IMG/VR virus record: IMGVR_UViG_3300037104_000097
Span: 1-23,975 of that record
DNA: 23,975 nt
Source of the DNA: a virus
Reading direction: 5' to 3' (one strand)
The notes beneath the pieces are model-generated. The model was not told the DNA's origin, ran no database searches, and was given only the letters and a program-made list of their open reading frames with translations. Shown piece after piece: positions 1-8,283 of this stretch (positions are counted from its first letter, which is position 1; each line of letters opens with the position of its first letter). Position numbers and translations under genes: made by a program.

Positions 1-1122
1 GTTTGCATCAATCGCATCAAGAGCAGCATCCGATAAAGCGGCGGCACTCAATAGCTGACCATTCGCAAAGGCCGGTACATCATTCTCAATTCCGTTTGAA
101 ATATTGAATTTTGCAGGCTGTCCGAAGTCTTCCGAAACGGCAGAAAGTGAAAGCATACCCAATGCAATGCCTAAATGAGTAACCGATTTTCCAGTTACAT
201 AGAAAAGATAAGCACCCAATCCGGCACCATCCTGACCAATGATTGAGCTAACTTTATTTGCAGTCAATACCGTAAGGTCTGCAATAGCTGTAATGTCGGC
301 TGTACCTTTTAAATCGGCTGCGTAAAGAGCCGAAAGAGGTTTATGCCTTGCGTCATTGTAAGTCTTAATTATCCCATCAATTGCGGTCAAATCTCCACTT
401 GCATAAGCGGCTGAATCTTTGAATATCCCTACCTGGCGAATCTTTCCTGAAGCTGCTGTCTGCAAAAGTGTAATTTCTGCAAAGGTGTAAGGTGAAGGAA
501 CAGGAAAAAATCCAACCCAAAGAATTGAGTTTGGATTACCTCTGAAAAACTCAGAAATATGGTAATGCCATACAGCCTGTTTTGATGCAACACCCGCCGA
601 AAATTGAGTAATGGTATTTGTCATTGTTGCACCCGCCGACAAAGTAACCACAATCGGAGTACCCGAATTTAGGAAAACACCCAATCCGGGACGTGCTGTG
701 ATTGCGGCAGACCCAGAGGTATCGACAGAGGTATAGCCATGCGTTTTAGTTCCCGCATTGATTATTGCAGCAATTGCATCACCCACCTTTGTAACCGTTG
801 AATCACCTGAAGCCTTTGCGTAAGTTCCTAAATCAACGATAACACCAAGCGGCTCGGTAACTTTAATGTTGATAGTGTCGCCGTTTGTGCCAATGCCTGT
901 AATTACAACCGCCCCGGCTGCTTTCGTTTCGTCTGCATGAGTGGATAATATACCTGCATTCTCAGCGTCAACAATAGAGAAAAGCTGCTTTGTGTTATTC
1001 GTGGTTGTAAACCCAGAGGGCAAGGAGGCAGTATATAAGATAAGCCCAGATATAAAATCCTCGCCGGCTGCTACCCTATTACTCGCTCCTTGGCCTTTGA
1101 TAAATGTGATATTACTTCTCAT
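1..1122 (-). CDS. Tail sheath protein, DUF2586-like (C-terminus cut by window edge)
   Basis: The reading frame is open from an ATG at 1122 to the window edge (374 codons), so the C-terminus is missing. The N-terminus starts MRSNITFIKGQGASNR, followed by alternating beta/alpha segments such as ISGLILYTA, a Thr/Ala/Gly-rich middle, and a Rossmann-like part with ILWVGFFPVP and RQVGIFKDS. I read this as the DUF2586 family, which includes Mu-like tail sheath proteins. In that role it would polymerise around the tail tube and contract on infection, making this a contractile-tailed phage. The start codon directly abuts the stop of the 67-aa gene upstream (TAA then ATG). The family call comes from recognition of the overall pattern, not from a catalytic motif. 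Confidence 0.7.
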   Translation of the reverse strand, partial: MRSNITFIKGQGASNRVAAGEDFISGLILYTASLPSGFTTTNNTKQLFSIVDAENAGILSTHADETKAAGAVVITGIGTNGDTINIKVTEPLGVIVDLGTYAKASGDSTVTKVGDAIAAIINAGTKTHGYTSVDTSGSAAITARPGLGVFLNSGTPIVVTLSAGATMTNTITQFSAGVASKQAVWHYHISEFFRGNPNSILWVGFFPVPSPYTFAEITLLQTAASGKIRQVGIFKDSAAYASGDLTAIDGIIKTYNDARHKPLSALYAADLKGTADITAIADLTVLTANKVSSIIGQDGAGLGAYLFYVTGKSVTHLGIALGMLSLSAVSEDFGQPAKFNISNGIENDVPAFANGQLLSAAALSDAALDAIDAN

Positions 1123-1326
1123 TTATTTATTTTTTGGTCGTCCTTTCGAACGCGGTTTATCTTCTTTGAGACTTTCGCCCCCATTATCAACAATCGGAAG
1201 TTCATCGCCTCGGTTTATTTCTTCGCCTCCATTATGGGGGTGTAAATGAAAATTACCGTCTTTGGTTACCCAAATGGTTTTAACATTGGGTAACGCTGCG
1301 AAAACATCTTTAGGATTGTGATACAT
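1123..1326 (-). CDS. Small phage protein of unknown function (67 aa)
   Basis: I do not recognise a family. The 67-aa product begins MYHNPKDVFAALPNVKTIWV, has a His-rich stretch (FHLHPHNGG) in the middle and ends in a highly basic tail (RSKGRPKNK). It fits exactly between the fibre-like gene and the sheath gene: its stop abuts the sheath ATG and its start lies one base from the stop of the 371-aa gene. That tight packing argues it is a real gene. Its position between the capsid block and the sheath suggests a small structural or head-tail accessory role, which is inference from place only. Confidence 0.6.
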   Translation of the reverse strand: MYHNPKDVFAALPNVKTIWVTKDGNFHLHPHNGGEEINRGDELPIVDNGGESLKEDKPRSKGRPKNK

Positions 1327-1327
1327 C

Positions 1328-2443
1328 TTAATTAATGCGTGTCAATGTTGCACCGGTAGCCGAAAAGAATGTTAAACGATAACCGGCAACTCCGATTGTG
1401 GCGCTGTTGGCAATTGAAAGAGTATTGGTTCCGGGAAAGCCAGAAGCCGTAATGCCAGTATTGACAGCAACGGTTACCGTGTTTGCGCCCGATACATTAT
1501 CAACCCAAAAATCAAAAATAGTTCCCTGTACTGCTCCAATTGCAGAAGCTACCGCCGAAGCCGTCGGAAGTGTCAATGTGGTTGCGGCTGCTGAAGTACA
1601 AGTAATATATCCACGTGCTAAATAAGCTGCCGAAATTGTTCCTGTTGAATCCATTGGGGCAACAATCGTATGATTACGAATAATAGGAGCCGAAGCGATC
1701 ACATTTCCAGTAACACCTAATCCGGTCGTTTTAATATCTAAAACTTTTGCACCATTAAGAGCATAACCATCATTGTTTGCACCAATTCTGTATAAACCAC
1801 AATCAGGATCAGAAATAAACGAATATGCCGGCAAAGAAACTGTTCCGTTTCCTGCACCCAATACATTAACAACGTTGAAACCGGTCGTGGTTAACCCTGC
1901 GGCTTTTACACCACCAATAGTAAAGCCTAATTCGGTGGCCGAAACATTATAAAATCCTTGATCTGTTTGTCCTGTAAATGAAAGAGTAGGAACAGCTGCT
2001 GATCCTTGACCAACCAATCCAGTTACTAAATTTTGACCAGAAAGCTGATACCATCCAACGCCATTAAATACAAAGAATACATTCGCCTTAGAACTTGCTT
2101 GCATTGTAAGAGTTCCACCCGATGTAAAACCAGTCGAAAAGGTTATAACGCGGCCTGAACCATCGTCAGTAAAAAGAATGTTCAAACGGTCACCAACATG
2201 ATTGCCAGTTACAACAGATTTTAATGTCAATGCGCCAGTAAGTGTGCCTACTTTATAAGTATAATCATACACTCTTGATTTGATTGTATCAACAGCCTGA
2301 TACGCTTTTGCTTTGTAGCCCCAAGTAAGAACGCGCCCGGTGTTGTCAGAGTTTGCAGTAGTACCAAATCGAGGGACTGTGCTTTGTCCGATTGCTGCGA
2401 AAACAAAACACATTAAGAAAACTAAAGATAAAAACTTTTTCAT
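1328..2443 (-). CDS. Secreted-looking fibre-like structural protein (371 aa)
   Basis: The first 20 residues (MKKFLSLVFLMCFVFAAIGQ) form a typical signal peptide with a basic start, a hydrophobic core and a likely cut near AIGQ. The remainder is Gly/Thr/Ser-rich beta-type sequence. Two imperfect repeats of the phage-fibre type are visible, around GFYNVSATELGFTIGG and GLYRIGANNDGYALNG, each followed by a TTG(F/L) turn. The C-terminus (GYRLTFFSATGATLTRIN) resembles fibre or decoration ends. It sits between the major capsid gene and the tail sheath gene, so a virion or host-surface role is likely. The signal peptide is odd for a particle protein made in the cytoplasm: it may be a secreted moron product, or the segment may act as a hydrophobic anchor. 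Confidence 0.7.
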   Translation of the reverse strand: MKKFLSLVFLMCFVFAAIGQSTVPRFGTTANSDNTGRVLTWGYKAKAYQAVDTIKSRVYDYTYKVGTLTGALTLKSVVTGNHVGDRLNILFTDDGSGRVITFSTGFTSGGTLTMQASSKANVFFVFNGVGWYQLSGQNLVTGLVGQGSAAVPTLSFTGQTDQGFYNVSATELGFTIGGVKAAGLTTTGFNVVNVLGAGNGTVSLPAYSFISDPDCGLYRIGANNDGYALNGAKVLDIKTTGLGVTGNVIASAPIIRNHTIVAPMDSTGTISAAYLARGYITCTSAAATTLTLPTASAVASAIGAVQGTIFDFWVDNVSGANTVTVAVNTGITASGFPGTNTLSIANSATIGVAGYRLTFFSATGATLTRIN

Positions 2444-2457
2444 AATATTAATTTTAA

Positions 2458-2473
2458 GGGAGTGTTGCCTCCC
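2458..2473 (-). other. Short hairpin between capsid and fibre-like gene
   Basis: GGGAG and CTCCC form a 5-bp stem with a 6-base loop, placed after the major capsid stop and 15 bases before the ATG of the 371-aa gene. On the minus strand only a mixed TTAAAATT tract follows. It is therefore at best a weak terminator or an mRNA-stability hairpin that could lower expression downstream of the capsid gene. Confidence 0.3.
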
Positions 2474-2479
2474 ATATTT

Positions 2480-3490
2480 TTAAACACTAAAATCACCAAT
2501 TACCAAAGTAGTGAACAAAAATGCTTGATCGCCAAATCCGTACTGAACATCAAATTTCAGCAACCCTTTCAGGAAGAAAAGCTCTGAATTGTTCTGAAGC
2601 CTCATTAACTGAAGATTGTTATCTTCGGTTGAGTTCATCCCTACATAAAGATTAGAAGATACATCGTCAAGTCCTTCACAGAAAAGGATAGTATCATCCG
2701 CCATCCCTGCAAGTGGAACAATCTCATAACCTTTAAATTTGTTAATACCCTGTTCGGTGGTGTTAACACCCTTGAAGGTTAAGGTGGTAGTGATGAATGT
2801 TTGATAAATCTGTTCGGTATTGATCGAAACAAAGAATTTCAAACGTGTATAACGAGTTGGGCGGCTCAAAAGAGCTTTTTTGTTTGTTGCTGCCAACTGC
2901 AAAAGTGCATTCATAGCATCAACAATATTGTAATGAGTAGCATCAGAAGCCCCTGCGATTAATGGGAAAGGACTTGCAACCTTTAACAAGGCTGCGTCTG
3001 CGATCATTTTTTTCAAGAAACCATCAAAGAAACAAATCTGACCATTTCCGGCTGTTCCGGGATCGGCGGTATAAGATGTAGAACCCATCCAAAGTCCAAG
3101 TTCGATTTGTTCAAATGCTCTTGCAAGCCCGATTTGCATCATGTAGTTTTCGGCAGTTACCGGAAGTTCACGAGCTAACAACGTTGGAGAAAGTTCTTCG
3201 GCTAACCAGTGTTGTTCGTAGTCACGTGGGTCAAATTCTGTGTACAACATTAAATCCTGTGGCGTAAGAACACGGCCATCGACGGTGAATGTACCGGAAG
3301 AGGTGGGAGTAGCAGCGCGAGGCTGTAATGGATTTGCGAAGTCAACACGACCAATGGTGTGCTGTTTCTTTATTCCATCCTGAACATATACACCACCCTT
3401 TTGAATAGTGTCCATGCCGAAAGTTGCGGGTAACCAAAAGTAGGAAGCGAATGTTCCTGCGTAAGTGGTATCATTAATTACTAAAGCCAT
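2480..3490 (-). CDS. Major capsid protein
   Basis: The 336-aa product starts MALVINDTTYAGTFASYFWL. It carries features common to major capsid proteins of Bacteroidetes phages: an N-terminal arm, a segment of the type FDPRDYEQHWLAEELSPTLLARELP, an alpha-rich middle (NYMMQIGLARAFEQIELGLW) and a final beta-rich domain ending GFGDQAFLFTTLVIGDFSV. It directly follows the protease/scaffold gene (24-bp gap), which is the classical order protease, scaffold, capsid. There is no signal peptide. The length suits an HK97-fold capsid subunit. I could not match it to a named family from sequence alone, so the call combines composition, size and neighbours. Confidence 0.8.
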   Translation of the reverse strand: MALVINDTTYAGTFASYFWLPATFGMDTIQKGGVYVQDGIKKQHTIGRVDFANPLQPRAATPTSSGTFTVDGRVLTPQDLMLYTEFDPRDYEQHWLAEELSPTLLARELPVTAENYMMQIGLARAFEQIELGLWMGSTSYTADPGTAGNGQICFFDGFLKKMIADAALLKVASPFPLIAGASDATHYNIVDAMNALLQLAATNKKALLSRPTRYTRLKFFVSINTEQIYQTFITTTLTFKGVNTTEQGINKFKGYEIVPLAGMADDTILFCEGLDDVSSNLYVGMNSTEDNNLQLMRLQNNSELFFLKGLLKFDVQYGFGDQAFLFTTLVIGDFSV

Positions 3491-3513
3491 TTTATTAAGT
3501 ATTAAAGATTAAA

Positions 3514-4728
3514 TTATTTTGGAAGTTTACCTTCACGTCTCAGCTTGCTCATAACGGCCAATCCAAGAGCGGTAGTAGGAAGCTGTCCTTTTTCAAGTTT
3601 GTTAGCTTCGGCTTCGGTAATAACAGGGGCAACCTTATTTAAGGGAAGCTCTTCGATCATTGCCTTTGTGCCATCGAAATCAGCAACGGCCAGTTTTGAC
3701 CATTTCAGAATAACAGTAGCGTCATTTTTGATACGGCCTAATTTTGCAAAGCCTTCAACCATGTTTTTAGCTTTGTCTTCATTCAGCTTGTCTTCGGCTT
3801 TTTTCTTTTCCTCAGTCATTGCATCCAGTTCGGATTTGCAAGCATTGTACTTAGCTTCGGCTTCGTCGGCTGCGGCTTTTTTCTTTTCGAATAACGCTTT
3901 CAGCTTGTCGAGTTCATCGCCATCTGATTTGGCTTTGTCCTGAGCGTCCTGAATAGCTTTGTCGCGTGCCTGTTCGGCAGACTTAGCCTTATTCTGGATG
4001 TCGGTAATGGCTGCTACGATAGAATCTTCTGGGGTGCCATCTACTAAGCCCAGTTTCATACATACTTTAATCATTGTATTAATTTTTGGGTTATTATTTA
4101 AAATCGAATTTAAAACCAAATTACATTCTTTGTGAAACTCTGAATAGTTGGTAATCCTTTTCAGGTATTTTGTATTCTCACCAACGGACGGCGTGATTTC
4201 GTCGCAAAGCTTCAATTGTTTTGCTTCGTCTGCCGTGATAAAACTTGTGCGTGCCATCATTCGGGCAACTTCATCTTCTGACATTCCGCAACGCTGCTCA
4301 ATCATTTTGATAATTGAGTCTTTCATTGTTTTTAAAATACCATCGCTGCCACCGAAAGGATCGTGATACATCAACCACGCATAATCAGCCATAATCCGCT
4401 TGCGCCCGGCCTGAAAAATAACACCCGCTATTGAGGCGCAAGCTCCAATAGCGACCGTATCAACAGGGGTTATAGATTTGAGAATAGCTGAATAAATGTT
4501 ATAACCATCGGTAACTACACCGCCGGGAGAGTTAATCCAAATTTGGATTCTTTTCTTTCCCATCGTGTCTAAGGTGAGTAATTCCTGCATAAATAAAGCC
4601 CCGTCAATACCCTGTCCGCCACCGGGAACAATGCCCCCTTTGTCGTCTTTTGAGTCGGCATCAAAACCTATATGCTTGTTAATTAGCATTATTGGTTCAT
4701 TAACGGATGGGTCTATACAGTAAATCAT
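3514..4728 (-). CDS. ClpP-type prohead protease fused to scaffold
   Basis: Residues 1-190 form an S14/ClpP-like serine protease: INSPGG at 66-70, the nucleophile Ser99 in GACASIAG, His122 in MYHDPFG and Asp176 in LCDEITP, giving the Ser-His-Asp triad. Residues from about 219 to 404 look like a capsid scaffold, with a long charged coiled coil from about 240 (AKSAEQARDKAIQDAQDK and onward) and a C-terminal helical part. Such enzymes cut the scaffold, and often the capsid N-terminus, during prohead maturation. Met219 (ATG at 4074-4072) opens the scaffold half and follows an A/T-rich stretch resembling the start regions of other genes here, so a separate scaffold product is possible. The gene lies after a terminator and just before the capsid gene. 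Confidence 0.88.
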   Translation of the reverse strand: MIYCIDPSVNEPIMLINKHIGFDADSKDDKGGIVPGGGQGIDGALFMQELLTLDTMGKKRIQIWINSPGGVVTDGYNIYSAILKSITPVDTVAIGACASIAGVIFQAGRKRIMADYAWLMYHDPFGGSDGILKTMKDSIIKMIEQRCGMSEDEVARMMARTSFITADEAKQLKLCDEITPSVGENTKYLKRITNYSEFHKECNLVLNSILNNNPKINTMIKVCMKLGLVDGTPEDSIVAAITDIQNKAKSAEQARDKAIQDAQDKAKSDGDELDKLKALFEKKKAAADEAEAKYNACKSELDAMTEEKKKAEDKLNEDKAKNMVEGFAKLGRIKNDATVILKWSKLAVADFDGTKAMIEELPLNKVAPVITEAEANKLEKGQLPTTALGLAVMSKLRREGKLPK

Positions 4729-4784
4729 GCCTTAAAATTACATCTATGCAAATAGGCATTAATTGAATAGCTTAATTTTAGCTT

Positions 4785-4816
4785 ATAAAAAAGTCCCTCC
4801 ATTTCTGAAGGGACTT
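4785..4816 (-). terminator. Rho-independent terminator, minus strand
   Basis: On the minus strand AAGTCCCT (4816-4809 side) and AGGGACTT (4798-4791 side) form an 8-bp stem with a 10-base loop, followed by a run of T residues. It lies between the ribbon-helix-helix gene and the protease/scaffold gene and should end the baseplate/fibre transcription unit. The complementary strand has no T tract after the stem, so it acts in one direction only. Confidence 0.8.
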
Positions 4817-4859
4817 AAAACTAAACTTAAAAACCTATGAAAAACCAGAAAAAAAGGAT

Positions 4860-5051
4860 TTACTTTTTAGTGAAACTCAATATCTTTTCCCGTTCCTGAA
4901 TTGACATATCGTCAAAACGAGCTTTTACCGCTGCGGCAATTACGGCACTTTCAGACATTCCGGTATATTCTGCATACCCCTTTGTCAGCCGATTGTAAAG
5001 GGGTGGCAAAGATGTTCTTAATTGAGGGGTTGGTTTTTTCTCAGCACTCAT
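4860..5051 (-). CDS. Small ribbon-helix-helix-like DNA-binding protein
   Basis: A 63-aa product begins at ATG 5051. A TTG ten codons upstream is possible but less likely. The segment LRTSLPPLYNRLTKGYAEYT followed by GMSESAVIAAAVKARFDD matches the Arc/CopG plan: a short strand, helix A, a turn with G-M/S-x-S, and helix B. Such proteins dimerise and bind operators. It overlaps the end of the 108-aa gene by 11 bases and is the last gene before a strong terminator. A regulator at the end of a structural unit suggests control of late expression, which is inference. Confidence 0.6.
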   Translation of the reverse strand: MSAEKKPTPQLRTSLPPLYNRLTKGYAEYTGMSESAVIAAAVKARFDDMSIQEREKILSFTKK

Positions 5052-5367
5052 TTTGTTGAGGTGTTGGTTTGTAATATTCAATCATTAATGATTTACCAGA
5101 AATTAAAGTTTCTTTGCGAATCTGAATACCATCAATGCAAAACTCTTTTAAAGCTGTTTCTTCGCCGTATTCTTTCGCTGCCCATGCCTGAAACATTTGA
5201 TAATATGCAGGATTCAAAACAATAGCTTTCGGCTCGATGCCTTGTTTGCGGGTATGAATAATTGCGGCACAAGTCATATCAACAGCCAGACAACCAACTT
5301 TTTCGTAGTTGTCTAAATCCAACCTTGCGGCCGTTCTTTTTTCTTTGTTTAGGATTAATAAGCTCAT
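5041..5367 (-). CDS. Phage protein of unknown function (108 aa)
   Basis: I do not recognise a family. The sequence is mixed alpha/beta and ordered: RTAARLDLDNYEKVGCLAVD, then CAAIIHTRKQGIEPKAIVLN, then PAYYQMFQAWAAKEYGEE and a final beta pair (IDGIQIRKETLISGKSLMIEY). There is no membrane segment or signal. Its ATG overlaps the stop of the 112-aa gene by four bases (ATGA), indicating translational coupling. It follows the fibre gene and precedes the small RHH gene, so it may be a fibre-assembly or host-takeover protein. Position is the only basis for that. Confidence 0.6.
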   Translation of the reverse strand: MSLLILNKEKRTAARLDLDNYEKVGCLAVDMTCAAIIHTRKQGIEPKAIVLNPAYYQMFQAWAAKEYGEETALKEFCIDGIQIRKETLISGKSLMIEYYKPTPQQNEC

Positions 5368-5702
5368 TTTGCAAAGTCTAACAGTGGGTCTTGAATAATT
5401 CTATCAATAATATCGGGCAAATCTTGAAATGTTAATCCTGAATAATCCCTGAATATTTGGACTGCCTTTTTAAAAACATCGGCGTTAATGCCTGTTTTTA
5501 ATTCAAAGTTTTTTTCAAACTCCGGATCGATCTCTTTAATTAAGTGGGGCACTTCGTCAACGATTTCAGCGCTTAAATTGTTGGCTGAATGAAATCGCTC
5601 TCTTTTGAGGGAACAATAATAACCATCGTTCAATTTAAATGTATCGCCTTTTTTGTGACCTAAGAAATCCTTTTGTAATTCGATGTATTGTGGCCGTTCC
5701 AT
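5364..5702 (-). CDS. Phage protein of unknown function (112 aa)
   Basis: I do not recognise a family. The N-terminal half (YIELQKDFLGHKKGDTFKLN, then DGYYCSLKRERFHSANNLSAE) looks like a small beta-barrel. The C-terminal half is acidic and helical (PEFEKNFELKTGINADVFKKA). It lies six bases after the 268-aa fibre-like gene and is coupled by an ATGA overlap to the 108-aa gene. A chaperone or accessory role for the fibre would fit the position but nothing in the sequence proves it. Confidence 0.6.
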   Translation of the reverse strand: MERPQYIELQKDFLGHKKGDTFKLNDGYYCSLKRERFHSANNLSAEIVDEVPHLIKEIDPEFEKNFELKTGINADVFKKAVQIFRDYSGLTFQDLPDIIDRIIQDPLLDFAK

Positions 5703-5708
5703 AATTAT

Positions 5709-6515
5709 TTATTTTGATATAAGATTATATTCAAACGAAACATCTTGAGTATAATTTCCGGTCTCTCTTACGTGAAGAATAAAACCTGAGCTTGTCCGGC
5801 CTCTTATCGACCATGTAAGGGTGCTATCTAAGCCCGCCGCTGAACTTGTGATGTTACTTACAATAGTTCCCGAAACGGTATAATTTGCGGTTCCAATATC
5901 GGCAAATGAAATTACTACGTCGTCACCGTTGCCGGCTGAAACATTTGGCACTGCAATGACACCAGAATATAAAATTTTGTAATTAGTTTGATTTGCCGGA
6001 ACATCAAATGTTAAATTCGGATAAGTTCCCGTAATAGTCAAAGCGCCGGATTGGATTGCATTTAATTGCTTTGGCAGAAATTCAAGAATCCCTTTTGCGG
6101 CTAAAAAGTTCATCGTCCCTGTCGTGCCTGCCACGACGGCCGTTTTACGAATATCATGGATGTTGTGAACTGAACTATCGGAAAAGGTCACCGGGTCTGC
6201 ATTGGTTTGATATTGCGTTGTAATGGGTGAGAATATCGCTACATTAGCGTTTAATGTGAAAGTGGCTGCATCGACAAGGTAAATTTCACCTGCATAAAAT
6301 ACAGCACCCGCCGAAACAACATAGCTGTCACCCGTTCCGGTATTGATACAGCCCCAAAGGATATAAACCTGAGCCGCACTATAATTCACTCCGATTATTG
6401 CCTGACAAAGTGCGGCAAAAGCCTCCGAATTGGCATCCTGTAAAAATTGAAGTGTGCCGCTTTTAAATTTGAACTGAGCGGAATCAGAAATTCCGCTTAC
6501 TGTTAGTTTTTTCAT
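5709..6515 (-). CDS. Tail fibre-like / baseplate-distal protein (268 aa)
   Basis: The N-terminus (LTVSGISDSAQFKFKSGTLQ) is followed by FLQDANSEAFAALCQAIIG and then by the segment GDSYVVSAGAVFYAGEIYLV, a layout I associate with fibre or baseplate-adaptor proteins of Bacteroidetes prophages. The C-terminal 90 residues are Thr/Ser/Gly-rich beta sequence ending YTQDVSFEYNLISK. No enzymatic motif is seen. Its ATG overlaps the stop of the 163-aa gene (4 bp), and it is last in the order J-like baseplate, two small tail proteins, fibre. That matches the usual J-I-H order of contractile tails and supports a receptor-side role. Confidence 0.65.
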   Translation of the reverse strand: MKKLTVSGISDSAQFKFKSGTLQFLQDANSEAFAALCQAIIGVNYSAAQVYILWGCINTGTGDSYVVSAGAVFYAGEIYLVDAATFTLNANVAIFSPITTQYQTNADPVTFSDSSVHNIHDIRKTAVVAGTTGTMNFLAAKGILEFLPKQLNAIQSGALTITGTYPNLTFDVPANQTNYKILYSGVIAVPNVSAGNGDDVVISFADIGTANYTVSGTIVSNITSSAAGLDSTLTWSIRGRTSSGFILHVRETGNYTQDVSFEYNLISK

Positions 6516-7003
6516 ATTCGTACTATTGTGAATTTGATTGAAGCCGGGATATATTGATTAACAAAGTTTCTTATTGTCTGATCGGTTGCCGTTACCGCCG
6601 TGGGAACGCTGATATAAAAGTGATTCAAATAGACAAATGTCCAATTAGACCCGATGTAATCACTCGATGTTGTTGCACCAACACTTGAACAATACGGCTC
6701 TGTAATTCCAATGAAAAAGCCATCCTGAACCGCTGCAACATTGGTTATGAAAATATCGCTTACTGAATCGGGTTGCCTAAAAGTCGTTTCAAATTGCTTG
6801 TTTAAAGCATATTCCAAAACCAATTTTGTGCCATTGAATAAAATCCTTTCTTTTAAGTCATCGTAATAGGTGATAAACAAAGCATCGTGCGCCCACTGAC
6901 AAGCCGACAAAAGCGACTGAACTAATTTAATAGTGTTTGTCTTTCGCTTGTCTGGTGGAAGTAGCTCGACTACTAAAGGGTCTATGTTAAGATTGTAGTT
7001 CAT
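6512..7003 (-). CDS. Probable baseplate/tail protein (gpI-like position)
   Basis: The 163-aa product begins MNYNLNIDPLVVELLPPDKR, then LVQSLLSACQWAHDALFITY and a C-terminal part with SNWTFVYLNHFYISVPTAV and RNFVNQYIPASIKFTIVRI. The C-terminal pattern (a helix ending in a P-A-x-I-x-F/Y-x-I strand) is common in baseplate proteins of this size. It overlaps the 101-aa gene by 17 bases and the fibre gene by four. It is placed exactly where gpI or another wedge component sits between gpJ and the fibre. The functional call is inference from position. Confidence 0.55.
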   Translation of the reverse strand: MNYNLNIDPLVVELLPPDKRKTNTIKLVQSLLSACQWAHDALFITYYDDLKERILFNGTKLVLEYALNKQFETTFRQPDSVSDIFITNVAAVQDGFFIGITEPYCSSVGATTSSDYIGSNWTFVYLNHFYISVPTAVTATDQTIRNFVNQYIPASIKFTIVRI

Positions 7004-7292
7004 AGCTTATTTTGAGATATGGAGCGGCAAAAATGTTTTTAGAAAAATCTGAATCGTTAACAATATCGGACTCCATTAAAAACAGTTGATTTTTTTTACC
7101 GTAATCAAGCCAGTAAAATTGGTGATTCGGGTTTAAGCTATTACATGTCGCCGTAATTCTTTTACCCATTTCGCCATTTATTTCAAGACCTAATTCTTTG
7201 CATCTTTCTTTGAGTGCCATTTGAATTTTTTTGGTAGTTTCTTTTATGATTCTACTTACTATTCCGTCAATATTAATTGAAACGTTTTCCAT
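6987..7292 (-). CDS. Small phage tail-region protein of unknown function (101 aa)
   Basis: No family recognised. The first half is helical and basic (IVSRIIKETTKKIQMALKER, CKELGLEINGEMGKRI), the second half beta-rich and aromatic (HQFYWLDYGKKNQLFLMES). It starts two bases after the stop of the J-like baseplate gene and overlaps the 163-aa gene, so it belongs to the baseplate cluster. It could be a small wedge subunit or an assembly chaperone. Confidence 0.55.
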   Translation of the reverse strand: MENVSINIDGIVSRIIKETTKKIQMALKERCKELGLEINGEMGKRITATCNSLNPNHQFYWLDYGKKNQLFLMESDIVNDSDFSKNIFAAPYLKISYELQS

Positions 7293-7294
7293 TT

Positions 7295-8158
7295 CTATTC
7301 AGCGATGAAATTTAATGAATCTGCAAATGTTTTACCCGAAGTATTTTCTTGGCCGACATATCCGGCAACTGTTTGCCAAAGCCTCAATATAGTTGTTTGA
7401 TTCAAAATTAAATCAATTCCCGCACTAAAAATAGAAGTATCTTCACGACCCCTGACGTTAAGCAATACAACATCATTAACACCTATCACGTTTCTAATAG
7501 TCGCTTCTAAATCGGTCATTTTTAGTGAGCCGTCAAAGTTATTAACCGACAAATTTTGAAGAAATAAATTTAACGCTGCGATTACATTGGTTTGGATTAC
7601 TGCCGAATATTGACCCTGATAGTAAATATTCGCATTCACGTAGATTTTATCTGAGTCCTTTGATGCAACTATGTAGTTAATTCCGGCTGATCCTTTCAGA
7701 TTAATGAATCCCTGAGCGGCTGCCAGTTCAGGAGAAGATAAAGCGGCAAAGGGACTACCTTTAGCAACCTTTATTGTGACATCATTAGGAGTGACCGAAG
7801 TAACTGAACAGGCTGTAATGATTCGCAAAGTAGTATCAATTACCGGATATTGTGGTACGGTATTAATTAGCTGTAAAATCTGTGGATTGGTAGCTGAATA
7901 TTGGAAAAGCAACATTTGAGCCTGAATCCAAAGAGGCGAAGCGGCTGCGGCCTGACTTGCTGTCGTTTCAATTGACAGCTTTAAAACATCCATTAACTGT
8001 TCAAGATAATTTGAAACAGTCGCAAAAGTAAAGCAAAGAAGCCTTAAAATGTTTCGTTTGCTCCATTTTGTTGGATCAATTGTTAATCCAATGGCCGCAA
8101 AATTAGCGACTAATTCGTTTTGTATAGAAACTTGAATATCTGATACAGTGCGTGCCAT
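7295..8158 (-). CDS. Baseplate J-like protein
   Basis: The product is 287 aa from ATG 8158. The longer frame would start with GTG at 8206 inside the preceding small ORF. The N-terminal half is helical (TVSDIQVSIQNELVANFAAI, then LEQLMDVLKLSIETTASQAA). The C-terminal half has the gpJ-type pattern: a strand pair with IYVNANIYYQGQYSAVI, a helix VIAALNLFLQNLSVNNFDGS, then LKMTDLEATIRNVIGVNDVV, the part that packs wedges together in baseplate J proteins. It is followed by two small tail proteins and a fibre gene, the normal J-module order. It is one of two independent hints, with the sheath, of a contractile tail. Confidence 0.65.
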   Translation of the reverse strand: MARTVSDIQVSIQNELVANFAAIGLTIDPTKWSKRNILRLLCFTFATVSNYLEQLMDVLKLSIETTASQAAAASPLWIQAQMLLFQYSATNPQILQLINTVPQYPVIDTTLRIITACSVTSVTPNDVTIKVAKGSPFAALSSPELAAAQGFINLKGSAGINYIVASKDSDKIYVNANIYYQGQYSAVIQTNVIAALNLFLQNLSVNNFDGSLKMTDLEATIRNVIGVNDVVLLNVRGREDTSIFSAGIDLILNQTTILRLWQTVAGYVGQENTSGKTFADSLNFIAE

Positions 8159-8162
8159 ATGG

Positions 8163-8282
8163 TTATTTTTTATGTTTTGCTTTACGCTTTGCCCTATTTT
8201 TCGCACAGGTTTGCAAATGTTTTTTGTGCTGCTTATTTTGGCTTTCGCTCTTTGCGGTGTAATAATTATCGTAACATTCCAT
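8163..8282 (-). CDS. Very small basic protein (39 aa)
   Basis: A 39-codon frame runs from ATG 8282 to TAA 8163, bridging the gap between the 195-aa gene and the J-like gene. It begins MECYDNYYTAKSESQNKQHK and the second half is almost entirely Lys/Arg/His (for example CAKNRAKRKAKHKK). The start lies one base after the upstream stop (TAA-A-ATG) and the stop lies four bases before the J ATG, so the spacing is that of a packed operon. Function is unknown; a nucleic-acid-binding or packaging accessory is possible. With so few codons it could also be chance. Confidence 0.4.
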   Translation of the reverse strand: MECYDNYYTAKSESQNKQHKKHLQTCAKNRAKRKAKHKK

Positions 8283-8283
8283 T

